From Bacillus sonorensis NBRC 101234 = KCTC 13918 (GTDB taxonomy: Bacteria > Bacillota > Bacilli > Bacillales > Bacillaceae): a stretch of DNA of 64,000 nucleotides. Positions within the stretch are counted from its first letter, which is position 1; every line of letters starts with the position of its first letter. This document shows, piece after piece, positions 17,918-27,527 of the stretch. The position numbers were made by a program, and so were the translations under genes. The stretch spans positions 1 through 64,000 of the forward strand of contig NZ_BCVZ01000019.1 of assembly GCF_001592005.1 (NCBI RefSeq). Direction: 5' to 3'. The notes under the pieces are model-generated. The model was not told the DNA's origin. It did not search any database and saw only the letters and a list, made by a program, of their open reading frames with translations.

Positions 17918-18145
17918 TTAATATCCGGCGGTAGCCATTCCTAATACAACACCAAATAAACCACAAGCGATAGCTGCGATCATCATAATTGTGCCGTGTT
18001 GTACTTTCCCATTACTTCTTACTAGATATCCAAAAATAACTCCTCCTGCACCAAATAAAATCGGAATAAGCAGCAGTGATATACCGGTACATATCCAGCC
18101 TAAAATGATAAATGTTTGAGTATTATTGCTTGGGTTTTTTGTCAT
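17918..18145 (-). CDS. small two-span membrane protein, unknown function
   Basis: The 75-aa protein starts MTKNPSNNTQTF at an ATG (18145) with RBS AAAGGA, and has two hydrophobic spans (about 12-38, glycine-rich, and 52-73). The charged loop LVRSNGKVQHG lies between them. This is a DUF4190-like two-helix layout, but I do not assign the family. The in-frame region upstream of 18145 lacks an RBS and is excluded. It is monocistronic and followed by a terminator. Confidence 0.65.
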   Translation of the reverse strand: MTKNPSNNTQTFIILGWICTGISLLLIPILFGAGGVIFGYLVRSNGKVQHGTIMMIAAIACGLFGVVLGMATAGY

Positions 18146-18678
18146 AGTCCCGATCCTTTCTGAATGGTTATTTTGCACTATTAATGATTTTATACTAAAA
18201 AAAAGAAATATGAAATAGTTTTTTCCAGCGATCCAGAAGAAAGCGATTTGATTAAAATTTATGATAGAGGGCATAAGCTGGCAAATGGCCAGGTTTTCCG
18301 GGTATCAAGGATTACAAAATAAGGCTCATAGAGGCAACGTTAATGTGAAGCAACAATGATATAGTCAGGCAGCGCCTTTCTCTTGCTTTTTTTGACGCAG
18401 GCAACACAAAGCGGCGCAACCTTTGCTGAATTTCGATCTTTTTGCTGGAGATTATTACAATTTATCAGAAGATTAGCAAATAAAAGGCCTATAGATCTGT
18501 TTGAAAAACCCTGTCAAACTGCAGATTTCTTGTCGAATTTTAGCGATCTTCGTAGTTAGATTGAAAGGCCTGTAATAAGAATCTATGTATATCTTCCTCT
18601 TTTTGGATGAAAAGCAGGGATTTTTAGTTTACTAGAAGAAATCTTTAATTTGTTAAAAAATACGGAGGGATTTGTAAA
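18146..18678. other. 533-bp gap, no gene recognised
   Basis: Between the small membrane protein and the protease gene there is AT-rich sequence with no open frame that has an RBS. It should hold the protease promoter, but no strong -35/-10 pair was found. The segment could be remnant DNA. Confidence 0.4.
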
Positions 18679-19479
18679 ATGAAAAAACGGTCTTTATTCT
18701 TTACTTTATTACTTTCTGCAAGTTTAATACCCGGGGCGGCCGGGGTCGCGGAAACGGGCGGTCATGGGCATCCTCATGAAGCAAAAGGGATTCATATTGA
18801 AGCATTGCCTAAACCTAAGGATGGTTTTAAAGATTTAGCCGGCAAAGTTCACGTTGAAAAAACAACGAAAACAAAGGTGCTGGATGAAAAAGGAAACACA
18901 GCTGGAACGATGACATTTGAAAAGAATGTAAACAACAGCAAATTTTCGACTCAAGCCAGCACGGGCAAACAAAAGGTAAGCGTATTGGCAGTGGCTGATA
19001 AGCAATTTCGGACGAAATATAAGGATTGGAAAACGAGAATCGTCCAAATTGTTGAGGAGGCGGATGAAATGTTCAACCGCGACCATGATATTGACTTTGT
19101 CGTGGAAGCCGTTGCCCCTTGGAATTCTTCCGGTAAGAACGCCTCTGACATTCTTGACAACCTTGCAGCCAAATTTGAGGGCCAGCCTTATAAATTTGTA
19201 GCCGGCTTTACAGCCAACGACAATTTTGAAGCGGGCGGCATCGCTTTTCAATATCCTGTTAAGCCGGACGGTCCCGCTTTCAGCGTCACGCTCGACATGG
19301 GAACGGAAAATTCGGCAAAAGCGGCAAGACACGAATTTTCCCATAACTTCGGCGTGGAACACGATCCGCAAGGAAGCGGAATCCGCTGCATTATGAACTA
19401 CGACTACGCATACACAGTCGATGTCTGGGATGAGGCTCATAACGAGCTTATCGAGAAAAATAAAGTTTGGTATCAATAA
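18679..19479 (+). CDS. secreted zinc metalloprotease (metzincin, M84-like)
   Basis: A predicted exported endopeptidase. The 266-aa product begins with a signal peptide (KKR, a hydrophobic core, likely cleaved near residues 22-25), then a probable propeptide, then a catalytic domain. The zinc site is HEFSHNFGVEHD at about residues 213-224, matching HExxHxxGxxH, and the Met-turn is CIMNYDY about 17 residues later, which together define a metzincin. It most resembles the Bacillus M84 (MprBi-type) family. RBS GGAGGG precedes ATG. It stands alone on the plus strand between small species-specific genes and pheT. Confidence 0.82.
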   Translation: MKKRSLFFTLLLSASLIPGAAGVAETGGHGHPHEAKGIHIEALPKPKDGFKDLAGKVHVEKTTKTKVLDEKGNTAGTMTFEKNVNNSKFSTQASTGKQKVSVLAVADKQFRTKYKDWKTRIVQIVEEADEMFNRDHDIDFVVEAVAPWNSSGKNASDILDNLAAKFEGQPYKFVAGFTANDNFEAGGIAFQYPVKPDGPAFSVTLDMGTENSAKAARHEFSHNFGVEHDPQGSGIRCIMNYDYAYTVDVWDEAHNELIEKNKVWYQ

Positions 19480-19483
19480 CAAA

Positions 19484-19523
19484 AAATAACCGGTCCCTGA
19501 TACATGGGAACCGGTTATTTTTT
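19484..19523. terminator. bidirectional terminator between the metzincin gene and pheT
   Basis: A long perfect stem (AATAACCGGT ... ACCGGTTATT) flanked by A and T runs separates two convergent genes and can serve both. Confidence 0.85.
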
Positions 19524-19529
19524 TAAGTT

Positions 19530-21944
19530 TTATCCTCTTAACACAGCCTGATACGTATCCTCCAGTGCTTTCAGCACTTGGTCGTGGACTTTTGTCACTT
19601 CTTCTTCTGTCAGCGTTTGTTCCGGGTTTAAATATTGGAGGCTGAAAGCGACCGATTTTTTGCCTTCTTCCATATGCTCGCCTTCGTAGACATCAAAGAC
19701 GTGCACTTCCTTCAATAATTTTCCGCCGGCTTTTTTAATGGCGCTCTCCAGCTGGCCGCTCGTGATGTCTTTGTTCACGACAAGCGCGATGTCGCGTGTG
19801 ACGGACGGATATTTCGGAATGGCCGTGTACGTGATGGCCGGTACGTCCAGCGTGAATAGCGCGTGCAGGTCTAGCTCAAATACGTACGTTTCTTTCAGAT
19901 CGAGCTCTTTTTCGACCGATGGATGGAGCTGGCCGATGAAACCGATCAGGCTGCCGTTGTGCAAAATATTGGCCGTCCGCCCCGGATGAAGCTCTTTTCT
20001 TTCAGATTGAACATACTCGATGCCTTCCTGTATGCCGAGTTTTTCTAAAAGGCCTTCGACAATGCCTTTGACAACGAAGAAATCAACCGGCTTCTTCTCG
20101 CCCTGCCAAAGGTTTTTGTGCCACAGACCTGTCACAGCGCCAGCTACATATTCTTTTTCAACCGGTTTTGTCTGTTCTTCGACTTTTAGGAAAACCGAGC
20201 CGATTTCGTAAAAGGCTGCGGAATCGGTCTGCCGCGCCAGGTTGTAGGCGACAGAGTCAAGCAGGTTTGGAAGCAGGCTGTGTCTTAATACGCTTCGCTC
20301 CTCGCTCATCGGCAGAGAAAGAATCGTTTTGAACGATTTTTCAAGAGCGAAGGCGGTCGCTTTTTTATCGTTTGTCAGCGAGTACGTGATCGCCTGTGAA
20401 AGCCCCGCTCCCTCCAGAAAGCGTCTCACTTTTCTCCGCTTTTCTTGATAAGGGGTGAGTCCGCCGGTAAAGCCCGTCACTTCAGGCAGTGTAGACGGAA
20501 TATTGTCATAGCCGTACAGTCTTGCAACCTCTTCGATTAAGTCCTCTTCGATCGTAATGTCGCCTCTTCTTGTCGGAACGGTCACGATCAGCTTGCCGTC
20601 CGCTTCTTCGACGGAAAAACCGAGCTTCTTGAAAATATGGACCATTTCCTCTTTGCTGATGGACATGCCGAGCACCTTCGCCACTTTATCAGCGGAAAGG
20701 CTGATGACAGCCTCTTGGATGTCAAGGTGATTTTCGTCCACTGTCCCCTCCAACACAGTACCGCCCGCATATTGGCTGATCAGGTCGGCTGCCCGTTCTG
20801 CGGCGAGTCGCACGCGTGCGGGGTCGATTCCTTTTTCAAAGCGGATGCTTGATTCGCTGCGAAGTCCGAGGTCTTTTGAAGCCTTGCGGACAGTCTGTCC
20901 GTTAAAGTACGCCGCTTCGAGCAAAATCGTCGTCGTATCTTCGCGGACTTCTGACTCGGCACCTCCCATAACACCTGCGACGGCTTGCGGCGTGGAGCCG
21001 TTCGTAATGACAAGATGATCGGCTGATAATGTTCTTTCCTCATCATCAAGTGTTACAATCGTTTCATTTTCCGCCGCTTTGCGGACGACGACCTCTTTTG
21101 AACCGAAGCGGTCATAGTCGAAAGCGTGCAGCGGCTGGCCGTATTCGAGCAGCACAAAGTTCGTAATATCGACGACATTGTTATGCGGTCTGATTCCGGC
21201 ATTGATCAGCTTCGTCTGCATCCAGAGCGGTGAAGGGCCGATTTTGACATCTTTAATGATTTTTGCCGCGTATAGCGGATTCGCTTGCTGGTCTTCGATT
21301 TTCACCGAAATGTAGTCTTCCGCTTTTTCGCCGCCAGGTTGATAGGACGTCTCAGGAAGCTTCACATCGCGTCCGAGAATCGCCGCCACTTCATAGGCGA
21401 CGCCGAGCATGTTCATCGCATCGGCGCGGTTTGGCGTCAGACCGAGCTCAAGGATCGCATCGTCAAGTGCAAGGCTCTCCAGCGCGTCCGCTCCCGTTTC
21501 GGCATCATTCGGGAATACGAAAATGCCCTCCGCATATTCTTTCGGCACAAGCTTGCCTTGAATGCCGAGCTCCTGCAATGAACAGATCATGCCGTTCGAC
21601 TCTTCGCCGCGGAGCTTGGCTTTTTTGATTTTGAAGTTGCCCGGCAGTACGGCGCCGACCGTCGCAACGGCCACTTTTTGGCCTTTGTCGACATTCGGAG
21701 CGCCGCAAATGATTTGTACAGACTCATCTCCGCCGATATCGACAAGGCACTTGTTTAATTTATCGGCGTTCGGGTGCTGTTCGCGTTCAAGGACATGTCC
21801 GATGACAACGCCTTTGATTCCTTCGCCTTTATATTCGACGCCTTCCACTTCAATCCCGCTTCTCGTAATCTTTTCAGCGAGAATATCAGGCGTCATTCCG
21901 TCCAAATTCACGTATTCTTCCAACCATTTATATGAAACAAACAT
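19530..21944 (-). CDS. pheT: phenylalanyl-tRNA synthetase beta subunit
   Basis: Beta subunit of the alpha2beta2 enzyme that charges tRNA-Phe; it carries the editing and tRNA-binding domains. The 804-aa protein has an N-terminal OB fold ([21 protein letters not shown], cited in part, near 45-65), the B3/B4 editing domain, B5 repeats, and a C-terminal anticodon-binding (FDX-ACB) domain ([12 protein letters not shown]). ATG 21944 with RBS GGAGG matches the B. subtilis length; the GTG one codon upstream is an alternative. It follows pheS by 15 bases in one operon. Confidence 0.96.
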   Translation of the reverse strand: MFVSYKWLEEYVNLDGMTPDILAEKITRSGIEVEGVEYKGEGIKGVVIGHVLEREQHPNADKLNKCLVDIGGDESVQIICGAPNVDKGQKVAVATVGAVLPGNFKIKKAKLRGEESNGMICSLQELGIQGKLVPKEYAEGIFVFPNDAETGADALESLALDDAILELGLTPNRADAMNMLGVAYEVAAILGRDVKLPETSYQPGGEKAEDYISVKIEDQQANPLYAAKIIKDVKIGPSPLWMQTKLINAGIRPHNNVVDITNFVLLEYGQPLHAFDYDRFGSKEVVVRKAAENETIVTLDDEERTLSADHLVITNGSTPQAVAGVMGGAESEVREDTTTILLEAAYFNGQTVRKASKDLGLRSESSIRFEKGIDPARVRLAAERAADLISQYAGGTVLEGTVDENHLDIQEAVISLSADKVAKVLGMSISKEEMVHIFKKLGFSVEEADGKLIVTVPTRRGDITIEEDLIEEVARLYGYDNIPSTLPEVTGFTGGLTPYQEKRRKVRRFLEGAGLSQAITYSLTNDKKATAFALEKSFKTILSLPMSEERSVLRHSLLPNLLDSVAYNLARQTDSAAFYEIGSVFLKVEEQTKPVEKEYVAGAVTGLWHKNLWQGEKKPVDFFVVKGIVEGLLEKLGIQEGIEYVQSERKELHPGRTANILHNGSLIGFIGQLHPSVEKELDLKETYVFELDLHALFTLDVPAITYTAIPKYPSVTRDIALVVNKDITSGQLESAIKKAGGKLLKEVHVFDVYEGEHMEEGKKSVAFSLQYLNPEQTLTEEEVTKVHDQVLKALEDTYQAVLRG

Positions 21945-21959
21945 CACGCGTCCTCCTCT

Positions 21960-22994
21960 TTAAGCCTGTTTAAATTGAGATAAAAATCTAACATCGTTCG
22001 TATAGAAATGACGGATGTCATCAATGCCGTATTTCAGCATCGCGATGCGTTCAACACCCATTCCAAACGCAAAGCCCTGATATTGTTTGGAATCGAATCC
22101 GGCCATTTCAAGCACGTTCGGATGCACCATTCCGGCGCCGAGAATTTCAATCCAGCCTGTTTGTTTACAAACGGAACAGCCTTTTCCTCCGCATTTGAAA
22201 CAGGAAACATCGACTTCCACGGATGGTTCTGTAAACGGGAAGAAGCTTGGACGCAATCTGATTTCGCGTTCTTCGCCGAACATCTTTTTAGCGACGGTTT
22301 CAAGCGTTCCTTTCAGATCGCTCATGCTGATGTTGTGATCGACGCAAAGCCCTTCAATCTGCATAAACTGGTGAGAGTGTGTCGCATCATCATTGTCGCG
22401 GCGGTACACTTTGCCGGGACAGATGATTTTGACAGGACCCTTTCCTTTGTGCTTTTCCATCGTCCGTGTCTGAACCGGTGAAGTCTGCGTTCTCATCAGG
22501 GTGTCTTCAGTGATGTAAAAGCTGTCCTGCATATCCCGCGCCGGATGGTCTTTCGGAAGGTTCAGCGCTTCGAAATTGTAGTAATCCGTTTCCACCTCAG
22601 GCCCCTCTTCCACAGAATAGCCCATGCTGATAAACAGGTCTTCAATATCCTCGATCACGATCGTCAGCGGGTGCTTTGATCCCGTTTTGACGGGACTTCC
22701 CGGAAGCGTCACATCAATTGTCTGTTCTTTCAGCTTTCTTTTGACTTCTTCCTCTTCAAGACGGGCATTTTTTTCAGCAATGGCGGCGGCAATCGTTTCT
22801 CTCACTTCATTTGCCAGGGCGCCCATTTTCGGCCTTTCTTCAGCAGAAAGCTTTCCCATTCCCCTGAGCACTTCTGTGATCGGCCCTTTTTTCCCAAGAT
22901 ACGCCACGCGGACATCGTTGACTTCTTTTAATGACTGTGCGCCTTCAACTTTGGCAACCGCTTCTTTTTCAAGCTGTTTCAGCTGTTCCTGCAT
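21960..22994 (-). CDS. pheS: phenylalanyl-tRNA synthetase alpha subunit
   Basis: Catalytic alpha subunit that activates phenylalanine. The 344-aa protein has the N-terminal coiled coil that touches tRNA, class II motif 2 ([23 protein letters not shown], cited in part, near 190-212), a zinc-like [17 protein letters not shown] insert and motif 3 [14 protein letters not shown] near 310. ATG 22994 gives 344 aa, as in B. subtilis; the ATG at 23003 is too close to the GGAGG site. It is preceded by a T-box leader. Confidence 0.96.
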   Translation of the reverse strand: MQEQLKQLEKEAVAKVEGAQSLKEVNDVRVAYLGKKGPITEVLRGMGKLSAEERPKMGALANEVRETIAAAIAEKNARLEEEEVKRKLKEQTIDVTLPGSPVKTGSKHPLTIVIEDIEDLFISMGYSVEEGPEVETDYYNFEALNLPKDHPARDMQDSFYITEDTLMRTQTSPVQTRTMEKHKGKGPVKIICPGKVYRRDNDDATHSHQFMQIEGLCVDHNISMSDLKGTLETVAKKMFGEEREIRLRPSFFPFTEPSVEVDVSCFKCGGKGCSVCKQTGWIEILGAGMVHPNVLEMAGFDSKQYQGFAFGMGVERIAMLKYGIDDIRHFYTNDVRFLSQFKQA

Positions 22995-23041
22995 GTTTTT
23001 CATTTCCTCCTTTTATCTGGACAAACTTGTTAATTGACAAT

Positions 23042-23316
23042 AAAAAAAGCCCCTCTCTGTATGAAAGGGACGAATTGTGGCCCGCGGTACCACCCTTTTT
23101 AAGAAAAGCAAAACAAGCTTTGCTTCTCACTTCATTGACATAACGGATTGACTCCGGTTCACCTTTACACATGGCATGCATGTGGTCCCGGTGACAACTC
23201 AAGAGGTGAAACGTTTTTTAAGCCGGCCATAAAAATGCTCTCAGTCTCAGGCATTTTCTCCCTGAATGGCGGCACTCGCAAAAAACCGCTCCTCTATCAC
23301 TGTTTTTCAACATATT
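23042..23316 (-). promoter_or_regulatory. T-box leader of pheST (tRNA-Phe sensing)
   Basis: The T-box core AGGGTGGTACCGCG is at 23096-23083 on the minus strand. It is followed by a terminator stem (GTCCCTTTC ... GAGAGGGGC, T run, 23042-23071). The likely specifier codon TTC lies in CATTCAGGG in Stem I, which fits phenylalanine. Uncharged tRNA-Phe is known to stabilise the antiterminator and let transcription reach pheST. Confidence 0.92.
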
Positions 23317-23322
23317 ATATTC

Positions 23323-23351
23323 ATTATAGTGAATTAGATCATCCTGTGCAA
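23323..23351 (-). promoter_or_regulatory. SigA promoter of pheST
   Basis: TTGCAC-N17-TATAAT on the minus strand, just upstream of the T-box leader and overlapping the region after the ysgA stop. Confidence 0.8.
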
Positions 23352-23355
23352 CCGG

Positions 23356-24102
23356 TTATCCGCGCAGGTGATAAAGCAGTACCGCCGCTGCGGCCGCCAC
23401 ATTCAAGGATTCGGCTTTACCGTAAATGGGAACGTACAGGTTCTTGTCCGTCCGGCCGAGAAGATCCGGATCAACTCCAGAGCCCTCATTTCCGATTAGA
23501 AGCGCAAATGACCGCGACGGCTCCGCCTCCCTAAATGGAACGGCATTTTGCAGGGCCGTTCCGTAAACGGGAATCTGCTTTTCTTTGAGCTCTTCTATCA
23601 GTCCGGAAAGCTCCGCTTTGATGATCGGGATGTGAAAATGCGAACCTTGGGCGGATCTGAGCGTTTTCGCGTTGTACGGGTCTACCGTCCCGTGTCCGAC
23701 AACAACAGCATCGATTCCTGCCGCATCAGCCGTCCGAATGATCGTCCCTAAATTGCCGGGGTCCTGTACAGCGTCTGCAAGGAGCAGCTTTTCATATTGA
23801 AAAGGGCCTTGTTCAGGCATTTGGCAGACGGCGGCCACAGCCTGCGGTGTCTCTGTTTCCGTAATGGCTGAAAAAGCTTCAGCGCTCAGAATATAACAAG
23901 AAACAGATACATCAAGTCCCGCCGGAAGATCGGCTTCCTCCATGACCATAATTTCTTTTACGTTCCCGGGCGTTTTCATCGCCTCTTCAACAAGGTGCTC
24001 ACCTTCTATTAGAAAAGTATTGGTTTTCGTCCGTTCCTTTTTCGTATGAAGCTTTTTCCAATCCTTCACTTTTTGATTTTTAGCTGATTCAATTCGTTTC
24101 AA
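23356..24102 (-). CDS. ysgA: SpoU/TrmH-family RNA 2'-O-methyltransferase
   Basis: Predicted rRNA or tRNA ribose methyltransferase using S-adenosylmethionine. The 248-aa protein has an N-terminal substrate-binding domain (NTFLIEGEHLVEEAM) and a SpoU knot domain with the three motifs: DAVQDPGNLGTIIRTADAAG (about 117-136), LLIGNEGSGVDPDLL and LYVPIYGKAESLNVAAAAAVLLY (cited in part). TTG at 24102 with RBS AAAGGAG matches the 248-aa B. subtilis YsgA; longer in-frame extensions lack support. The exact target RNA is unknown. Confidence 0.9.
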   Translation of the reverse strand: MKRIESAKNQKVKDWKKLHTKKERTKTNTFLIEGEHLVEEAMKTPGNVKEIMVMEEADLPAGLDVSVSCYILSAEAFSAITETETPQAVAAVCQMPEQGPFQYEKLLLADAVQDPGNLGTIIRTADAAGIDAVVVGHGTVDPYNAKTLRSAQGSHFHIPIIKAELSGLIEELKEKQIPVYGTALQNAVPFREAEPSRSFALLIGNEGSGVDPDLLGRTDKNLYVPIYGKAESLNVAAAAAVLLYHLRG

Positions 24103-24217
24103 ATCATTTTGACTCCTTTGTCTGGCAATAGTCACATTATATCTCATGAATGATACATAATAAACCCGCAAACGAGACAGAATATAGAAAATCAGATATG
24201 GAAATGGAGTGAAAAAA

Positions 24218-24433
24218 GTGGATTTGAATTTGCGACACGCAGTCATTGCGAATGTTTCCGGAAACACGCAGGAGGAGCTTGAGCACACGATCGTCGATGC
24301 GATCCAAAGCGGAGAAGAAAAAATGCTGCCTGGATTGGGCGTTTTGTTTGAGGTCATTTGGCAGAACGCTTCAGAATCAGACAAAAATGAAATGCTCGAA
24401 ACGTTGGAACAAGGTTTGAAACCAAAACAATAA
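24218..24433 (+). CDS. sspI: small acid-soluble spore protein SspI
   Basis: Minor forespore-specific spore protein. The 71-aa product ([20 protein letters not shown]..., [20 protein letters not shown], cited in parts) is nearly identical to B. subtilis SspI and has the same length. GTG start at 24218 with GGAGTG upstream; the ATG three codons earlier has no separate RBS. A SigG-type forespore promoter is expected upstream but no convincing match was found. Its presence shows the host forms endospores. Confidence 0.95.
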   Translation: MDLNLRHAVIANVSGNTQEELEHTIVDAIQSGEEKMLPGLGVLFEVIWQNASESDKNEMLETLEQGLKPKQ

Positions 24434-24466
24434 ACCGGAGGCCCGGATGGCCCCGGTTTATTTTAT
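24432..24466. terminator. bidirectional terminator between sspI and cstA
   Basis: AAACCGGGGCCATCC-type stem (AAACCGGAGGCCC ... GGCCCCGGTTT) with A/T flanks between two convergent genes. Confidence 0.8.
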
Positions 24467-26262
24467 CAGCCCGGAATGGATGGCTCCATTCTCAAAGCCG
24501 GATCACGCCAAAGCACCGTCCACTTCTTAATGGCGGCAATCATGATGACCAATCCCAACATCAGCATGATGATCGACAAAATGCCGTTTAAAATGCTGTA
24601 GCCGGTCGCTTCCGCATTAAAGTAGACGTGTCTGATCATCCAGTATCCCGCATAGTTGACGGTTACATATAAATAGGCGAGCGGAATAAGGCATGTCAGC
24701 ATATACCGCCGTTTATCGGCGATTTTCAAGACGACGGTCGCGCCGATGATGAGGCCGACAGATGCCATCAGCTGATTGGAAACGCCAAACAGCGCCCAAA
24801 TGGAGCTGATATCGCCTGAATACAGCAGGTATCCCCACATCAAACAGGCGAGCGCGCTGGCGGTGACTGAACCTGGAAGCCAATCGGTTTTTTTGAGCGG
24901 TCTGTACACTTCGCCGAAAAAGTCCTGAATCAAGTAGCGGGCCACCCTCGTTCCGGCGTCAATCGCCGTTAAAATAAAGACGGCTTCAAACATGATGACA
25001 AATTGAAAGAAATACGAGGCTAAGTGGCTGAAAAACGGAATGTCCGTGAAAATATAGGCCATGCCGACGGCAAGCGTAACGGCTCCGCCCGTTCTTCCTT
25101 CCAAATCAAGCCCGATCTCCCGGCTGAGCTCAGATAAATGGACGGTGTCCATCCCAAGCGTCCGAAAAACCTCAGGCGCGCTGTTAATCGCAAAATAATC
25201 GCCCGGCTGCAATGCCGTCGCTGCAATCAAAGCCATAATCCCGACAAGGCACTCCACAAGCATCGCGCCAAAGCCGACGAATTTCATATCGCTCCATTTA
25301 TCGAGCATTTTCGGCGTCGTGCCTGAGCCGACAAACGCGTGGAAGCCGGAAATCGCGCCGCATGCGATCGTAATGGAAATAAACGGCCAAACCGGACCTG
25401 GCGAGACCGGGCCGCCCCCTTCCGTAAACTCGGTAAACGCCGGAAACGGAATCGCCGGATTCACGACAAACACCCCTGCAATCAACGCGATAAACACGCC
25501 GATCTTCATAAAGCTGCTCAAATAATCCCTCGGCGCAAGCAGCAGCCAGACCGGAAGCGCCGCCGCAAAAAACGCATAGACCGGAAGCGCGATCGCAAGC
25601 GTTTTTGCATCAAGCGTCAGCGCCTCGCCAAGCGGTGTACTTGCGACAGACGGTCCGATGAACACGCCGATCATCAGCAGGATAAACCCGCCGGTTGATG
25701 CCAGCTTTAAATTGCCCGTTTTTTTATAAAATAAACCGACTCCCATGGCAATTGGTATCGTGATAGCTACAGCAAACGTCCCCCACGGATTGCGTTCGAG
25801 CGCATGGAGCACAACCATCGACAGCCCCGCCATTGTGATCGTAATAATAAACAGCATCGCAAGCCCGGTGCAAAACCCGGCGACAGGTCCGAGCTCTTCT
25901 TTGGCGACTTCTGAAAGCGATTTTCCATTTCTGCGCATGGATGCAAACAAAACAACGATATCGTGAACGGCTCCCCCGATAACCGCTCCGATCAACAGCC
26001 ATATCAGGCCGGGCAAATAGCCGAATTGCGCGGCCAAAATCGGCCCGACAAGCGGTCCCGCCGCCGCAATCGCCGCAAAATGATGGCCGAAGGATACCCA
26101 TTTATTTGTCGGCACATAATCTTTGCCGTCTTTTTGAAGATGGGCAGGAGTCGGTTTTTCGTCATCCACCTTCAGCACTTTCACCATCATAAAAGTTCCA
26201 TACAAACGGTAGGCGATCGCCAATATGCAAATTGAGGCGATCACAATCGTAATTGCATTCAT
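24466..26262 (-). CDS. cstA: CstA family carbon-starvation transporter
   Basis: Polytopic membrane protein of the CstA family, linked to peptide and pyruvate uptake in enteric bacteria and induced on carbon starvation. The 598-aa protein has about 15-16 predicted spans and the family blocks GHHFAAIAAAGPLVGPILAAQ (near 60-80, cited in part), GGAVHDIVVLFASMR, GFHAFVGSGTTPKML and AGTRVARYLIQDF. It is the same length as the B. subtilis protein. RBS GGGGGAGG precedes the ATG. A cre-like site in front suggests CcpA control. Confidence 0.94.
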   Translation of the reverse strand: MNAITIVIASICILAIAYRLYGTFMMVKVLKVDDEKPTPAHLQKDGKDYVPTNKWVSFGHHFAAIAAAGPLVGPILAAQFGYLPGLIWLLIGAVIGGAVHDIVVLFASMRRNGKSLSEVAKEELGPVAGFCTGLAMLFIITITMAGLSMVVLHALERNPWGTFAVAITIPIAMGVGLFYKKTGNLKLASTGGFILLMIGVFIGPSVASTPLGEALTLDAKTLAIALPVYAFFAAALPVWLLLAPRDYLSSFMKIGVFIALIAGVFVVNPAIPFPAFTEFTEGGGPVSPGPVWPFISITIACGAISGFHAFVGSGTTPKMLDKWSDMKFVGFGAMLVECLVGIMALIAATALQPGDYFAINSAPEVFRTLGMDTVHLSELSREIGLDLEGRTGGAVTLAVGMAYIFTDIPFFSHLASYFFQFVIMFEAVFILTAIDAGTRVARYLIQDFFGEVYRPLKKTDWLPGSVTASALACLMWGYLLYSGDISSIWALFGVSNQLMASVGLIIGATVVLKIADKRRYMLTCLIPLAYLYVTVNYAGYWMIRHVYFNAEATGYSILNGILSIIMLMLGLVIMIAAIKKWTVLWRDPALRMEPSIPG

Positions 26263-26309
26263 CCCAATTCCTCCCCCCTTTGTTTCCTTTTTAACATAGC
26301 TTATCTTTT

Positions 26310-26324
26310 ATGTAAGCGCAATCA
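26310..26324 (-). promoter_or_regulatory. CcpA (cre) site upstream of cstA
   Basis: ATGTAAGCGCAATCA matches the cre consensus WTGNAANCGNWNNCW at every defined position on the plus strand. It lies about 50 bases before the cstA start, where bound CcpA would be expected to repress it in glucose. Confidence 0.75.
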
Positions 26325-26407
26325 TCATTTTTAAAAAAGCCCCCCCTTATTTTTTGTTTCTGTATTTTAGACTATTAGATTCCATTTCATATAGAATCAT
26401 TTTTAAA

Positions 26408-26436
26408 TTGACACTTTAGCACGATCGTACTAAAAT
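26408..26436 (+). promoter_or_regulatory. SigA promoter of the TetR-bPH2 unit
   Basis: TTGACA-N17-TAAAAT reads toward the TetR gene. The expected start of transcription is near 26443, at the A of the start ATG, suggesting a leaderless mRNA. Confidence 0.75.
26415..26435. promoter_or_regulatory. palindromic operator overlapping the TetR promoter
   Basis: TTTAGCACGATCGTACTAAA is a 20-bp near-perfect inverted repeat filling the spacer between the -35 and -10 boxes. This is the typical place for a self-binding TetR repressor. Confidence 0.75.
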
Positions 26437-26442
26437 GAAACC

Positions 26443-27036
26443 ATGAATACAAAAAGACAAAAGCGAAGACTGCAAATTATTGAAGACGCCATTCAAGTGC
26501 TTGCGGAAGAAGGCTATGCGAATGCCTCGATCGGCAATATCGCAAAAAAGGGGGGAATCAGCAAAGGAGTCGTCACGTATCATTTTCCGAATAAAATGCA
26601 GCTGATGAAGGCTGTTGTGGAGCATTCCTACGGACTTGCAGCGCCTTATATGGAAAAATTCATGGACGGTTTGGACAGTGCACCGGCTACACTCCGTGCC
26701 TATATTGAATCAAATCTCAGATTCATGTTTGAGCACCCCAAATACGTTACCGCAATCATTGAAGTGGTTTCCAACTTACGAACAGAAAGCGGTGAGCTGT
26801 ATTATAAGGATGAAGATGAATCAATATATGAACCGCTGATTGACATTTTGAAGTGGGGACAGGAAATGGAAGAGAGTTTCAGGGAGTTTTCCCCGCTCAT
26901 TATGGCCAGAACCGTGCGAAGCGTAATCGATTCATTGGGACCAAAAATCGCAAATCATGATATATCAGACATGGAGAGCACGATATCTGAAATTGTTGAT
27001 ACATTCGATTATGCAACGAGAAAAACAACTAAATAG
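26443..27036 (+). CDS. TetR/AcrR-family transcriptional regulator
   Basis: The 197-aa protein has an N-terminal TetR HTH (IIEDAIQVLAEEGYANASIG, then NIAKKGGISKGVVTYHFPNK, about 10-50) and a helical ligand domain. It is the first gene of a three-gene unit with the two bPH2 proteins, 11 bases before the next start. No RBS is visible before the ATG, and the promoter places transcription start at or near it, so translation is probably leaderless. It probably represses itself and the two genes after it through the 26415-26435 palindrome. The ligand is unknown. Confidence 0.88.
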   Translation: MNTKRQKRRLQIIEDAIQVLAEEGYANASIGNIAKKGGISKGVVTYHFPNKMQLMKAVVEHSYGLAAPYMEKFMDGLDSAPATLRAYIESNLRFMFEHPKYVTAIIEVVSNLRTESGELYYKDEDESIYEPLIDILKWGQEMEESFREFSPLIMARTVRSVIDSLGPKIANHDISDMESTISEIVDTFDYATRKTTK

Positions 27037-27047
27037 GGGGGACTATC

Positions 27048-27527
27048 ATGAGAACTGGCAAATTGCAGAAATTAGACAAAAAAATTGTTGACGCAAGGAA
27101 GCTTGAAGGTGTGATCACGTTATGCGTGTATACATGCGTTATCCTTGCCTTGCTATACTGTACTTTAACATTCGGCTGGCCAAAATGGATATTGGCTGGA
27201 GCATCGTGTTTGGCTATTGCCTCTGTACCATTTGAACTTTATCTTTTGCCAAGGTGGAAATATCGTTTATGGCGATATCGGATCAGTGAATTAAGCATCC
27301 AAATCCATAAAGGGATCTTTTTTAAGCGAAAAGTATTAATTCCCATGGGAAAAGTCCAGCATGTCGAAGCAAAACAAGGCCCTATTTTAAAAAAGTACAA
27401 TTTATATACAGTGACTTTATCAACGGCAGCCGGCAGCCACGACATTCTGGGATTGGCCGAAGGAACCGCCGAATCTATCCGCCAAGATATTGAAGCCTAT
27501 GCGAGGTTAAGCGATGAACAAGTCTGA
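27048..27527 (+). CDS. bPH2-domain membrane protein, YdbS-like
   Basis: The 159-aa protein has two membrane spans (about 20-38 and 42-62) and a C-terminal bacterial PH-2 domain (YRISELSIQIHKGIFFKRKVLIP, cited in part; MGKVQHVEAKQGPILKKYNLYTV region). Length equals B. subtilis YdbS. In B. subtilis ydbST belong to the SigW regulon and help resist antimicrobials from other bacilli; that is family knowledge. Here the pair is instead under a TetR gene. RBS GGGGGGA precedes the ATG. The end overlaps the next gene by 14 bases. Confidence 0.85.
   Translation: MRTGKLQKLDKKIVDARKLEGVITLCVYTCVILALLYCTLTFGWPKWILAGASCLAIASVPFELYLLPRWKYRLWRYRISELSIQIHKGIFFKRKVLIPMGKVQHVEAKQGPILKKYNLYTVTLSTAAGSHDILGLAEGTAESIRQDIEAYARLSDEQV

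Noticed and set aside
18835-19482. Minus-strand frame of 215 codons opposite the metzincin gene
   Set aside because: The plus-strand gene has signal peptide, zinc motif and RBS; the opposite frame has cysteine- and arginine-rich shadow composition.
23083-23096. Possible CRISPR-like or repeat pair between pheS (23040-23100) and thrS (53268-53331) leaders
   Set aside because: The shared blocks are the T-box core and terminator stems of two T-box leaders, not a repeat array.
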